The notes under the pieces were generated by a model. The model did not search any database, was not told where the DNA came from, and saw only the letters and a program-made list of their open reading frames with translations. Below are positions 21,748-31,829 of a stretch of DNA of 64,000 nt, piece after piece. The stretch's first letter is position 1. Each line of letters opens with the position of its first letter. The position numbers and the translations under genes were made by a program. Where the stretch lies: NCBI GenBank assembly GCA_033558025.1, contig JAUCEF010000007.1:8122001-8186000 (forward strand). Reading direction: 5' to 3'. The DNA comes from Phytophthora sp. 'mugwort' (Eukaryota; Oomycota; Peronosporomycetes; Peronosporales; Peronosporaceae).

Positions 21748-21812
21748 TTCGCTCAGAATTGTCTCTATACGTTAGATCTCTAGAAAAAATCTGAATTTAA
21801 TTAATTCAGAGG
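21748..21812. repeat. Dispersed direct repeat, copy A
   Basis: TTCGCTCAGAAT...GTTAGATCTCTAGAAAAAA...TTAATTCAGAG recurs with few changes at 26945-27014. The two copies bracket the Helitron 3 fragment, the BRX1 copy and the AT-rich stretch. Confidence 0.75.
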
Positions 21813-22056
21813 TACTTAACACAAGCCTTGTCAAGACGTTGGAGCCAATGATAATAGTTTTTTCGTTGGCCATGACCCATTCGAACGATTTGGTCTTGTG
21901 CTTACCAAATCCAACAGTCGATCGAGGAAGTAAGTTGCGCGCTAGATCAACCTTTAAGATCTCTGATATCGTGTCGCATCCAAATAGAAATTTAATGTAG
22001 CTATCATCAACTCCTAAAAGTGTTTTAGGTGCTCGTCTTTTATATTTCCGAAAATC
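21772..22056 (-). pseudogene. Partial ORF with a GKHK..SFEWV motif
   Basis: A 94-codon minus-strand frame free of stops runs from 22056 to the stop at 21774-21772 and contains LLGVDDSYIKFLFGCD and TVGFGKHKTKSFEWVMANE. The GKHKxKSFExV shape resembles the small domain found at the C-terminus of ExoX-like nucleases and in many viral and oomycete proteins. No ATG lies near its N-terminus, so it is a fragment of a longer, unrecognised protein, probably of a mobile element. Its 3' end overlaps repeat copy A. Confidence 0.35.
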
Positions 22057-23129
22057 TCAGGCTTTCATCACTAAATGATGTCAAGCCTCTGTCTCGGCAG
22101 TCTTTGCTATTCTGATAGCACGACTCTGACAGCGACACATACCTTATATTGCCCACCGAAGAGCTTGATGCATTCACACCCCTACAAAGTGACGTTGCTC
22201 ATATTAAAAACTAGACAATGTCTCTGAATTGGGGTATTGCAATAACAACGGTCGCTAACGTTGGGCCAGTACCCGAATTAGGTAATTTTGGGTTTTAGTA
22301 TTGGCAACCCAGCCTTCTGAGCTGTCTGACGCGCAAGCAAACCCAGCGCTTTTCGAGCCTGGAATGACCTGTATGATGCATGGCCCATGTGGTGCAGCGA
22401 ATCCAATGTTCCCCCTGTATGAAGTGCACGAAAGGGTATACCAAGCCGTTAGTGGAGATACTCAGGCGAACCAGAGATGGCTACCCAATGTACCGACGAC
22501 GCCGTCGCCGGAGCGGAGTTCTCAAGTTCAGCACGAAAGAGTACGACAACGAAACCGTGAATCAGTGGTGGTGCCCTAAACCCGTATCTTTCACAAAAGT
22601 ATAACTGCCACATGAACGTTGGAGTGTGCACGGCTACCACGGCGGTCAAGTGCCTGTACAAGTATGTCCACAAGGGATCAGATAAGGCGTTGATAACTGT
22701 GGAAACAGTTCGCAGGGAGGGAAACAGCACACGATAGGAGCCGAACGAGATCCTTCAGTTCTTAAACGCGAGGTACATCTCTCCGGAGGAAGTGTGTATG
22801 CGGCTCCTTGACTACTCAGTCCAGGGGGGAAAAAATGCTATTGTTCAACTTATAGTGCATTTGGAAGACGATCAAGTGATCACGTTCCGTCCGAGCGACG
22901 ACCCCGACAGAGTGCTTACACGCTGTCGACGCACTATGCTAAACACGTTTTTTTAATTATGCGCAAGTGAAGCGCCGGAGGACCAAGTGGCAAAGACAAT
23001 CGTATACCAGAACGTGCCCAAGTTACTTCGCTGGGACGCCAAAAGAAAGCGATGGGTGCGCCGTAAAAAGTATCCAGCAGCCATCGGATAAATGATCCAT
23101 GTTTCGCCAGGGATATAGAGGGGTTCTAC

Positions 23130-25065
23130 ATGCGCGCGCTGCCGTGTCACCCCAAGGGCCCAATGTCATTTAACGATGTACGCAAGGTGGATTCAATCGT
23201 GTGCGAAACATATCGCGCAGCTGCCTTACAACTTGGATATCTCGAAAACGATGCGGAATGGACTGCCTGCATGAATGAAGCCGCCACATTAAGATGCCAT
23301 ACCAGCTCCGCCAGATATTTCGCGACCCTGTTAATGTACGCTCGGGTAGCGCACATTCGGAGGCTATGGGATGATTGCTACACTGAACTCTCAAGAGACT
23401 TCGCCATTACATATCGCACTTGGGAAGGTCAGGCAAAGGAGGATATGATCAAATACCATACGCTGAAGAGCCTGCATGATTTGCAACAAACTATCGGGTA
23501 TGCCGATTTCCCTCTACCGCAGCTTCACGAGTTCCCGGCGTTGATGCTGACCTCGCTGCTGCAAAACAATCTCATTCTCCGCGAGATGGAGGGCTACGAC
23601 CACTCCGCGCTTCAAGACATCGTCGACCAAGAAGTCCAACTGCTTGCATGCCAACACGCAATCTACAAGAAATTCATGAAGGCAGTTGATACCCCCATGG
23701 TAGGCAAAAAGCTGTTCTTTATCGATGGACCCGGCGGCACTGGAAAGTCTACGCTGCTCAGGCACATCCTTGCAAAAGTGCATATTTCTGGGAAAATTGC
23801 CATTGCGGTGGCTTCGAGCGGAATTGCGTCTCTGTTGCTGATGGGTGGTCGCATTTCACACTCTACCTTCAACATTCTCTTGATGTTGAACGAAAATCCA
23901 CATACTCGATCTATAAGCGGTCCCACTTGAAAAAATTAATCGAAGCTCCGATGACGCATCGGCATGCATTTGAGGCCGTCGATCAATCATTCTGCGGATG
24001 CACTGGACAGCGAGGACGAGCCGTTCGGAGGAAGTGCTATCCGGTGATTTCGCCAAATTCTCCCTGTGGTTGTTTGCAGAACCCCAGCGCAAACCGTCGA
24101 CGCGTGTTTAGAGTCATCTGAGCTTTGGTCGCATTTTCGTCAGGTCCATCTAACGGAGAACATGCGGGCGCGGACCGCTGATAATGCAATCACCGCCGAG
24201 GAGCTTTTTGCATTCTCCGAGTTTCTGCTTCAAGTGCGAGAAGGAAGACACGACTTCAATCCGTCGCTGGGTCACGACTACATCAAGATATGCCGACCGA
24301 TGTTTTAATCGATGATGACCAGGACGAGGCAAACGAGGAGGATGAAGAGATTCGGCCTGGCGCCATTACCAAAGGGTTACGAATGGCCATCGACGAGATG
24401 TACGCATAATCAACAGCCCCGACATTGCCACCGACGAGTACTTCGCCAACCGCACGATTTAACGACGAACAACGCGGTGGTGCACCGTATCAACGAAGCG
24501 GTGGCGCAACGACTGGAAGGCGTTCCGCAAGAATATATGTCCATTGATTCGGTGGAAGAAGACGATAAAGCAATCTTCTTCGAGTCGGAGGTGTTACACA
24601 CCGTTAATATCAACGGAGTGCCTCCGCACAAACTCACTCTGAAAGAGGGCGCTCCCATCATGATGATGATGAACCTGAACCCTGCCTGACCTTGGATTGT
24701 GCAATGTAACGCGTCTTCGTGTCGTCGAGCTTAAGCCCCACGTTATACATGCCACCATCATGACAGGGGAGCGTCAATGCCGCACGTGTTCATCCCGCGG
24801 ATTGTGTTTATCACTGACGGGGACACGCTTGAGTTCCTGTTTCGTCTACGACGCAAGCAGTTTTCGGTGCAATCAACCTTCGCCATGACTATCAATAAAA
24901 CGCAAGGGCAGACGGTGCAAAAAATCTGGGCCTCTACCTGACAATGTACATGGCGTTGTCAAGAGTATCAGCACGATCAAGGTGCGCATCGAGTATCCGG
25001 AGCTGAAGGAAGCCGATGGAGCCTACACACCGAATATTGCCTACAGATATATATTCGACAGGTAG
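23130..25065 (+). pseudogene. Helitron 3 PIF1-like helicase remnant
   Basis: The longest piece (23130-23930) keeps the linker (ETYRAAALQLGYLENDAEW) and the Walker A loop FIDGPGGTGKSTLLRHIL at about 23718-23772, followed by AVASSGIASLLLMGGRISHS. Later pieces carry LTENMRART (near 24150), FAMTINKTQGQTV (near 24880) and the C-terminal NIAYRYIFDR ending near 25065. Frame changes after 23930 break the chain. It is clearly the same family as the Helitron 1 helicase but keeps the loop that copy lost. Confidence 0.85.
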
Positions 25066-25139
25066 ACTGCATGATTAGCTTTTACCAATATATATGTTCC
25101 TTAACATACCGTATACGCTTTAAATGCTTAACCATCACT

Positions 25140-25260
25140 AGTCCCCGCCGAGCGAAGGGAAGGCGGGGATATGCGCTGAAGTGGAGCGAGCTGGAACAGC
25201 GAGTGCAACGGGTTGGGACCGACACATACACCGCCCGCGAAGCGGGCGGCGCTCGGCTAG
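25140..25260 (+). repeat. Helitron 3 3'-terminal hairpins and CTAG
   Basis: CCCCGCC...GGCGGGG at about 25143-25168 and the terminal stem CCGCCCGCGAAGCGGGCGG at 25231-25249, followed by CGCTCGGCTAG ending at 25260 and then a T. This is the Helitron 3' signature (hairpin about 10 nt before CTRR, inserted before T). Confidence 0.8.
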
Positions 25261-25350
25261 TACGAATACCAAGTAAGACGGCTACGTCGTATGATACGAC
25301 ATTCGTTACGTGTTTTCGATAAGTACACTTTTTGAGGAACCAGGGGTTAA

Positions 25351-26316
25351 ATCTGTCTACGAACACTACTGAAGCGTTGGGTGCCTTCTCAATCTATCAG
25401 CTGGTCGAGCGGTCCAGTCGTTGAAATCATCGGCAGGCGCTGAAGAAGCTCTAAACCTATTTTTTCGTAAAATAAAGCTAACAAAAATAAACCACTGCGT
25501 AACCTGTTGCTCTTCACTACTGCTGCTGGCAACATCGTTGGCGGTTGGTGTCTGCATTGGGCTTGGGCTCATTCTTCGAATTGAGCTGGTAACAACGATT
25601 ACCGCTTGGCGCCCGCAAAGACGTCGGCGAACTGGTCCTCCGGCATCTCGCTCTCGAGCTGGCGCTCCTTGCGCCCAACCTCCGCCGTCTTGCGGGACAC
25701 ATAGCCGTTGCGCTTGTCGGCCTTGGCGTCGCGGCGGTTCTTCGTTGGGCGATACGTAGTGCTCGTTCTGGTACAACGTCTGGCCGCCGAAGCTACCGTC
25801 GAAGATACGGATGGGTGTGATGACGAAGCGCGGGCCGATCTCAATGAGCTGCACGAGGTCTTCGCCACGGTGGAGAGCGGCGATTTCCGCCTTCTTGGTG
25901 TCGGCGTCATCTGCCAGCTGGTAGTTGCGGCACCAGACCTTTCCGTCCGCGTAGTAGAAGCTCATGACGCGGTCAATGAACGGCTTGCTCTTCGGGTGCG
26001 CCTTGGGCGTGCCCCACACCTGCGTGAAGAGCTTCTTGACCACCTGGAGGTGCGGTGCCTCGTCGAAAGCCTTGTCGAAGGTCAGCAGCGGGCGTGAGCC
26101 AGCGAGAGCATTGCCCGTCATCTTCAGCTCGTCCATTGTGTGCACTGGATGCGTCAACAAGACATACAAACCGTAAGTAAATAGCGTGCAAGTAGGAAGA
26201 ACAAAAATGTAACCATCGCACGCACCATTTGCACGAGGAACTTGGCACTGGGGCCTGCGCCGACACGGCTGACCCACATGTAGAGGTCCTGGCGCTTGCG
26301 GGCTTCGAGAAAGATG
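25351..26316 (-). pseudogene. Truncated duplicate of BRX1
   Basis: This copy matches 29305-30260: the end of exon 1, the intron, all of exon 2 and the 3' flank. It lacks most of exon 1. One extra C near 25740 and one missing T at the exon 1/intron edge (near 26232) break the frame. The intron is still present, so it arose by DNA duplication, not from mRNA. Exon 2 and about 130 bp of 3' flank differ from the intact gene at only about 1-5% of positions by eye, while the intron and distal flank differ much more. The left edge lies about 90 bp from the 3' end of Helitron 3. Confidence 0.9.
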
Positions 26317-27276
26317 GTGGTATAACATTTGTTGGAATATAAGCAGAAACATCTCCAGCTTGTGTTTCAATAAGTGGTAGGACAATAAAAAATTTCAAAG
26401 AAATAAAAATTCTCAACAAAACGAAGGTTTTCAAAAAACTCGAAATTCTCAAAAAAACGAATGTTTTTAGAAAACAAATAATTAATGATAATAATAAAAA
26501 ATCAAATTAATTTTGAAAATAATATTAATATCTTTTAATAATTCTTATAAAACTTGTATCAAAAAAAATGATTTTATTATTACTATCCCTTGATCTTGGC
26601 GGTATAGGTGATACTCCATGTTTTTTTCCGTTATAGAAACGCTAGGGTCAGCCTTGTAGTTAGCCGACATGGGCTTCTTGAGTTGATTCGGAAGACCTTG
26701 ATTGTTTAGCTACGAGTTCTCGATTCTTACGGGTGGAAATGTTGCTAATATATATCGGTAGCTGCTCCCCCATTTAATAGCTCGGATATTTAATCTATTT
26801 AATCCCTCAAGTTCGTAGCAAACATACTTGCTATATATTATCGGTATACTTTTTTTTCGCTACAACTATAAAGGACGGAAAAATTCGATCTCAACGACGT
26901 GTTAAACAGTGTTAAACAATTTTCCCTCCTTTATGGTTATACTTGTTCGCTCAGAATCATCTTTATACCGGTATGTTAGACCTCTAGAAAAAACTGAAAT
27001 TACTTAATTCAGAGTTGGAGGTGTTGACAGGAAAACTATCACCCTGCTAGGCCCCAAAACCCTTCCCTGTCGGGCTTAACCCTATAGGGCCGAACCATGC
27101 TTGGTCCTGGGTTTAAGACCGAGTGCCCCGCACACGGATCTTAAACCTCAGGTGTTGGGAAGGTCCCCAAACATCAATTCACCCCCCCCCTCCTGGAGTT
27201 AACGTTGCAGGACGCACTTCGTGCAACTTGCAGCTGAAGCGTCCACACAACCTCTCACCATTTGTTGGAATCACGT
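26317..27276. other. AT-rich intergenic stretch
   Basis: 26330-26600 is very AT-rich with A and T runs and a short imperfect repeat (AAATTCTCAA...AAACGAA). 26600-26930 holds decayed minus-strand coding-like pieces that I could not assign. Copy B of the dispersed repeat is at 26945-27014. 27050-27190 is GC-richer, with a C-rich run near 27181. No gene is supported. Confidence 0.5.
26945..27014. repeat. Dispersed direct repeat, copy B
   Basis: Second copy of the 21748-21812 repeat in the same orientation, with several substitutions and small indels. Confidence 0.75.
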
Positions 27277-27293
27277 AAGCTAGTGCTACATAG

Positions 27294-27310
27294 AGCTTCA
27301 TCGCACATTT
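27294..27310 (+). promoter_or_regulatory. Inr+FPR-like core promoter before the Crinkler-like gene
   Basis: GCTTCATCGCACATTTC resembles the oomycete initiator plus flanking region (CAWTTT part present). It is about 75 nt upstream of the ATG at 27377. The match is less exact than at the ArfGAP gene. Confidence 0.45.
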
Positions 27311-27376
27311 CTTTCCCGCTTAGGTACGGTGCCAATATTTTCTCCCTCCCCTTCTCACCTTCGAAGGCTAGGAAAG

Positions 27377-28970
27377 ATGGTGGAGGTGACGCTGATGTGC
27401 GCGCTGGTTGGAGAAGGCAGTGTCGTCCCCGTTGTCATCGATACGAGCAAGGTGGTGGGCCTCTTGAAGAAGGCGATCGCGGACGAGCTGAAGTACGCTG
27501 GGTGACCCGACCAACTGCAGCTCTTCCTGGCGAAGAAGGGCGACGCGTGGCTGAAAGACGACGATACTCTGGACGCGGTGCTTCAGAGTGGAGATGTCAC
27601 TTCGTATATGAAGATGCGCGTGTCATGGAAGCTGAACAAGTTGGACCTTTTTGGGCGAGGCGATTCGCTCGGAGAGGACGTGGTTCACGTGCTGGTGGTG
27701 GTTTCAGAGGTCGAATCAAAGCGTTCCGTATCAGCAGAGGTGCAATGGGAGAACCTATTGAGTGCGCTGGAATGGAGGGAGCCAAAGCGACTTTGCACGA
27801 GCGCTGGCGAAGCTTGGTCGTATCAAGGAACATCAGAGCTTGTAGCTGAACTTACAAGCCTCTTGTCGAGCATTACAACGCCTGGAAACTAGAGGAGGAG
27901 GACAAACAGAAGCATGCTATTAATTTATTTTGTGTGCCATTTTTTTTTTGAGTGGATAGGAACGGGAAAGTCGCGCATGCTGGATGAAATGAAAGGTTTG
28001 CTATGTGAAGCCGCTCACCAATCGAAGAGCAAGACCTGATGGAGAGAATGGAAAACACGTATGTGTTTCGGTCCTTCGAGAACGGCACTTCTGCGACTGG
28101 AAAAGCTGCTTTATTCTGACTCTCCTGAATTTGACGTCAGCTATCGAATGCTCTACCAGCTTGCGAAAGACAGAAAACCGTGGATGGTATTTGTTGATCG
28201 ACTGGTGGAATCGTGTCCGTCATTTCGCTTACGTATTGAAGCAGTGATAGATATACTGGCGACTTTGGAGAAGATTGACAACGTGAAGAATATGACTGTG
28301 ATCTTGTCTGTAGACGGTCTCCTAAAGCTCGTGGACGATGGCTTGAAGATATGCGACTTTTATCGCGTCTTGACTGCGATTTGCAGCTTCCTGAACACAT
28401 CCAGAGCATTTGCTGTGTGTGTGTGTTCAGCGACAGTTCAGGGCCCAGTCGATCTAGCACTTTCAGATTCTCCGCAGAAGCGCGTGTTTCTTCTTCCTCC
28501 TGCATTGCGTGGTCAGGGCATCTTGAAACCAAGAACAAGGTTGGAGAAACAAAACATTGATGCAAAGGAATCAGAAGATGAACAAAACACGGTACGAGGA
28601 AGAGCGAGCTAAAGCCGTGAACGTCAACACCGACGTGTTTTTGCTGATTACTACGTCTGCCAATGTGGCGGATCCATTTGATCTTCCTGAACGATGTGGA
28701 ATCGTATCGAAAGGTGAATTTGACCAATACTTCGGATCGTTTGCAAGCCGCGGGTATCAAAGTCTTCTAGACCCACCAAATATCAAAACTGCATCGTATC
28801 ACGAATTACATCTCGTTAAAGGAGTGGGCGTTGCAAGCGCCACAAATATCATTGCTGAGAGGAAAAAACGACGATTTTCGAGTTATGAAGATGCGGTGAG
28901 ACGACTCTTCGCGAACAAGAGAAATGCAGAACGGCTGAAGTGTTGCGTGCACTGCATTGCGATGACGTAG
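27377..28970 (+). pseudogene. Crinkler (CRN)-like effector gene, broken
   Basis: The frame from the ATG at 27377 has the CRN N-terminal ubiquitin-like header with the LQLFLAKKGDAWL signature at about 27515-27550. An in-frame TGA at 27503-27505 (codon 43) interrupts it, and the same frame then stays open to 27892. Further pieces in other frames carry a P-loop (GTGKSRMLDEM, near 27960-27990), an NTPase-like body (28061-28612), and a last frame (28557-28970) with LHLVKGVGVASATNIIAERK, a helix-hairpin-helix-like turn. CRN proteins are host-targeting effectors, many with NTPase and nuclease-like C-termini. This copy has one stop and at least two frame changes, so it is read as a pseudogene. Undetected introns could explain some breaks but not the stop. 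Confidence 0.8.
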
Positions 28971-29543
28971 AAGCTGATTTTTCGTAACTAAGTTTGTGAG
29001 TTCGATATATTGCGTAAAACTGCTTTAGGGTGACAGGATACCAGTAAAACAAACAATAAAAAAAAATTGTGTGCGCAGGCTTTAGGTTTAATTATTATCC
29101 ATTCGATTCGCTAGTTGCCAAGGATCTCCAATTTTTATTTCTTACTACGCCGTATAACAAATATAAAGTTTATAGTAAAGATGGCGTACTCATCCGATAT
29201 ATATCAACTTAACCAGGAGCGTATCAAAGCCGCTCAAAAGCCCTAAATGTACTATTGCGCTCTCACATAGGATACCAACACCTGGGCAATAGAAAGCGGT
29301 TAGACCTGTCTACGAACACTCCTGAAGCGTTAGATGCCTTCTCGAGCTATTAGCGGTCGTGTGGTTGAAACCATCGACCGGCGCTGGAGAAGTTCTAAAC
29401 CTATTTTTCTTGTAATATAAAGCTAACAAAAAAAATCACTGCGTAGCCTGTTGCTCTTCACTACTGCTGCTGGCAACATCGTTGGCGGTTGATGTCTGCA
29501 TTGGGCTTGGGCTCATTCTTCGGACTTGAGCTGGTAACAACGA
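28971..29543. other. Intergenic and BRX1 3' flank
   Basis: AT-rich, no gene. From about 29305 to 29543 it is the 3' flank of BRX1 that is shared with the duplicate copy (25351-25598). Confidence 0.6.
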
Positions 29544-30541
29544 TTACTGCTTGGCGCCCGCAAAGACGTCGGCGAACTGGTCCTCCGGCATCTCGCGCTC
29601 GGGCTGGCGCTCCTTGCGCCCAACCTCCGCCGTCTTGCGGGACACATAGCGGTCGCGCTTGTCGGCCTTGGCGTCGCGGCGGTTTTCGTTGGGCGATACG
29701 TAGTGCTCGTTCTGGTACAACGTCTGGCCGCCGAAGCTACCGTCGAAGATACGGATGGGTGTGATGACGAAGCGCGGGCCGATCTCAATGAGCTGCACGA
29801 GGTCCTCGCCACGGTGGAGAGCGGCGATTTCCGCCTTCTTGGTGTCGGCGTCATCTGCCAGCTGGTAGTTGCGGCACCAGACCTTTCCGTCCGCGTAGTA
29901 GAAGCTCATGACGCGGTCAATGAACGGCTTGCTCTTCGGGTGCGCCTTGGGCGTGCCCCACACCTGCGTGAAGAGCTTCTTGACCACCTGGAGGTGCGGT
30001 GCCTCGTCGAAAGCCTTGTCGAAGGTCAGCAGCGGGCGTGAGCCAGCGAGAGCATTGCCCGTCATCTTCAGCTCGTCCATTGTGTGCACTGGATGCGTCA
30101 ACAAGACATTCTACCAGTAAGAAAACGGCGTGCATGAAGGAGGAACAAAATATAATCATCGCACGCACCATTTTGCACGAGGAACTTGGCGCTGGGGCCT
30201 GCACCGACACGGCTGACCCACATGTAGAGGTCCTGGCGCTTGCGGGCTTCGAGGAAGATGGTGGTGTTGCAGCCCTTGATCTCGGCGATCTCGTTGACTA
30301 CGTGCAGCGTGTCCTTGGCATCCAGCTTGACCTCGCGCTTGTGGTGCGGCAGCAGCTTGCGGAAGTCGTCCATTAAGTGGCGGTAGCGCGTGGTGATGCC
30401 GCGCGACGAGAACACGAGTACGCGCTGCTTGTTAATGTACTTGCTGCCACCTGCCGTGGCCAGCCGCTGCTTTTTAGCCTCGTCGGCCGCGTCCGCCTGC
30501 GCGCCGGTCTCACTCTCGCGTCTCCGCTTCATCATGGCCAT
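29544..30541 (-). CDS. BRX1: Ribosome biogenesis protein BRX1
   Basis: Exons 30541-30169 and 30088-29544 encode 305 residues, close to the usual family length. The Brix domain spans most of the protein, from VLVFSSRGITTRYRHLMDD through FLEARKRQDLYMWVSRVGAG to the RPLLTFDKAFD and FIDRVMSFYYADGKVWCRNY segments. The tail is charged. BRX1 is a nucleolar factor needed for early 60S subunit assembly. Joining the exons at the 80-bp intron gives FLVQN-VHTMDELKMTGN without a gap. The start is the first ATG of MAMMKRRRES; a longer frame upstream begins at a non-ATG codon and is hydrophobic and unlikely. A truncated copy lies 3.3 kb away on the same strand. Confidence 0.95.
30089..30168 (-). other. BRX1: Intron of BRX1 (80 bp)
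   Basis: On the minus strand the donor is G|GTGCGT after CAAAAT and the acceptor is CATCCAG|TGCACACAATG. Removal gives a GTG valine codon across the junction (phase 1). Confidence 0.9.
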
Positions 30542-30749
30542 GCTTGCCCTTGGGGATGACACAATAACTACTACTGAAGCTGCCCCGAAGGAAAGTAATA
30601 AATGGCTGGTGCGCAGTGCGAATGACCAGATGGACCGGCTGTGACACATGAAGGACACAATTGCACAAATTAAAAAGTCCCCAGAAAGTGTACCCTCATA
30701 TAAGTGTCCACGCAGTGGAAGAATGGCGCTAATGATATTTATTTTCCCT

Positions 30750-31829
30750 TCATTTATGCTGCGACGACTGTCGGAAGAACTCCTGCAGCTTCACGTGCTG
30801 GTCCATACCGTGCACGAACTCGCGCATCTTGATCTTGTCGTGGGTCCGGTTCCTGTCAACGAAGCCCAAGTACGGCACGCCGTCGAACTCGACGACCTTG
30901 TCACTAAACTCCTGGCCCACAAAGTCGTTGTCCTCGTCGAACCACTGACGAGGCTCGCGTGCGACCACAATACGCAGTAGCACGGCGGTGTCCGGCGCCG
31001 TGTAGTTAAAGTAGTGCATGACGGGAACCTCTGCCTTATCGCAGAACGGGCACCAGAGCCGATTGTTGAAAGCGTGTACGCCCGACACAAAAAACATAAA
31101 GAGCGGGTAGCTATGATCGTAGAACGCGAGGAAATCCATGACATGCTTCATGGTGTTGAAGTGCATGATCCGGTTATTGTGGGGCGCTCCCGCTGCTGGC
31201 TTGTTCACCATGAACACGACATCCAACAGATCCCGATTCAGACAATTGGGTCCAGCAAGCAGCGCAGACGAGTTGCCACCGCCGTCATACCGCATCAGTG
31301 TCGGCAAGTAGTCGATGTAGAAGAGCTGATTCTGTCGGAATGGGTTTGTGAGGTCGTTCCAGTATTTCTCGGGGCCCACCTGGATCTCCAACAGTCTCGA
31401 CCGCCTCGGTGCACGTTTGAAGCCTTCATACACTGCTTCCTTAACGAGCTGGCAGGGCTGGAACCAGTAAGTGCCGTTGGCGTCCGTGTCACTCATAAAC
31501 AGCATGAACAACGGCCCCATGCTCTTCACGTCGTACTCGCGCACAAATTTGTGCGCCTCCGCGAAGCCGCGCACCACGTACTGCGTGTGAGCGTGGGACC
31601 GGTCTCGCTGTACTGCCAAAGCGGCCTCAGCAGCCTGGACGAGCTTGGCAGCGGCGTCCTTGGCGTTAGTGGTCTCGATCTCGTCTGTTGCGGGGGACAC
31701 GACGGTCTCCGCTGTGAACTGCCACATGTACGACACGGAGAGGAACATGGTCACAGCCAGCGCTAGTTGCATGAACCGGACTGAATTCAGCGGCCGCACT
31801 TTCGTCTCTCCACGAGTTGCCGCCTTCAT
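30750..31829 (-). CDS. Membrane-anchored protein with two thioredoxin-like (TXNDC17-type) halves
   Basis: From the first true ATG at 31829 (the frame extends five codons further to a GTG) the protein has 359 residues. A short cytosolic N-terminus is followed by one membrane anchor (FMQLALAVTMFLSVSYMW), then a lumenal or extracellular part with several N-x-T/S sites. Two related halves each begin PLFM-F-S. The second has FFVSGVHAFNNRLWCPFCDK, the WCxxC redox motif of the TXNDC17/DUF953 group. The first has LFMSDTDANGTYWFQPCQLV, where the first cysteine is replaced, so only the second half looks redox-active. The role is unknown; a disulfide reductase or isomerase of the secretory pathway is the best inference. 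The next gene is divergent, with 421 bp between starts. Confidence 0.7.
   Translation of the reverse strand: MKAATRGETKVRPLNSVRFMQLALAVTMFLSVSYMWQFTAETVVSPATDEIETTNAKDAAAKLVQAAEAALAVQRDRSHAHTQYVVRGFAEAHKFVREYDVKSMGPLFMLFMSDTDANGTYWFQPCQLVKEAVYEGFKRAPRRSRLLEIQVGPEKYWNDLTNPFRQNQLFYIDYLPTLMRYDGGGNSSALLAGPNCLNRDLLDVVFMVNKPAAGAPHNNRIMHFNTMKHVMDFLAFYDHSYPLFMFFVSGVHAFNNRLWCPFCDKAEVPVMHYFNYTAPDTAVLLRIVVAREPRQWFDEDNDFVGQEFSDKVVEFDGVPYLGFVDRNRTHDKIKMREFVHGMDQHVKLQEFFRQSSQHK

Larger units (their letters stand above)
22301..25260 (+). mobile_element. Helitron 3 (5' truncated, 3' end intact)
   Basis: Plus-strand remnants of Helitron Rep (YKYVHKGSDKALITVE near 22655-22700, NARYISPEEVCMRLLDYSVQ near 22765-22825) lead into a PIF1-like helicase and end at a GC hairpin plus CTAG at 25257-25260. 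No TC..CTACTA start is seen upstream, and the HUH segment is missing. Its 3' terminus resembles that of Helitron 1. Confidence 0.8.

Noticed and set aside
26330..26600. Mitochondrial DNA insertion (AT-rich)
   Set aside because: No organellar gene or tRNA could be read in it; AT content alone is not enough.
30542..30658. Longer BRX1 N-terminus
   Set aside because: The extension has an unlikely non-ATG start and a hydrophobic sequence foreign to the family.
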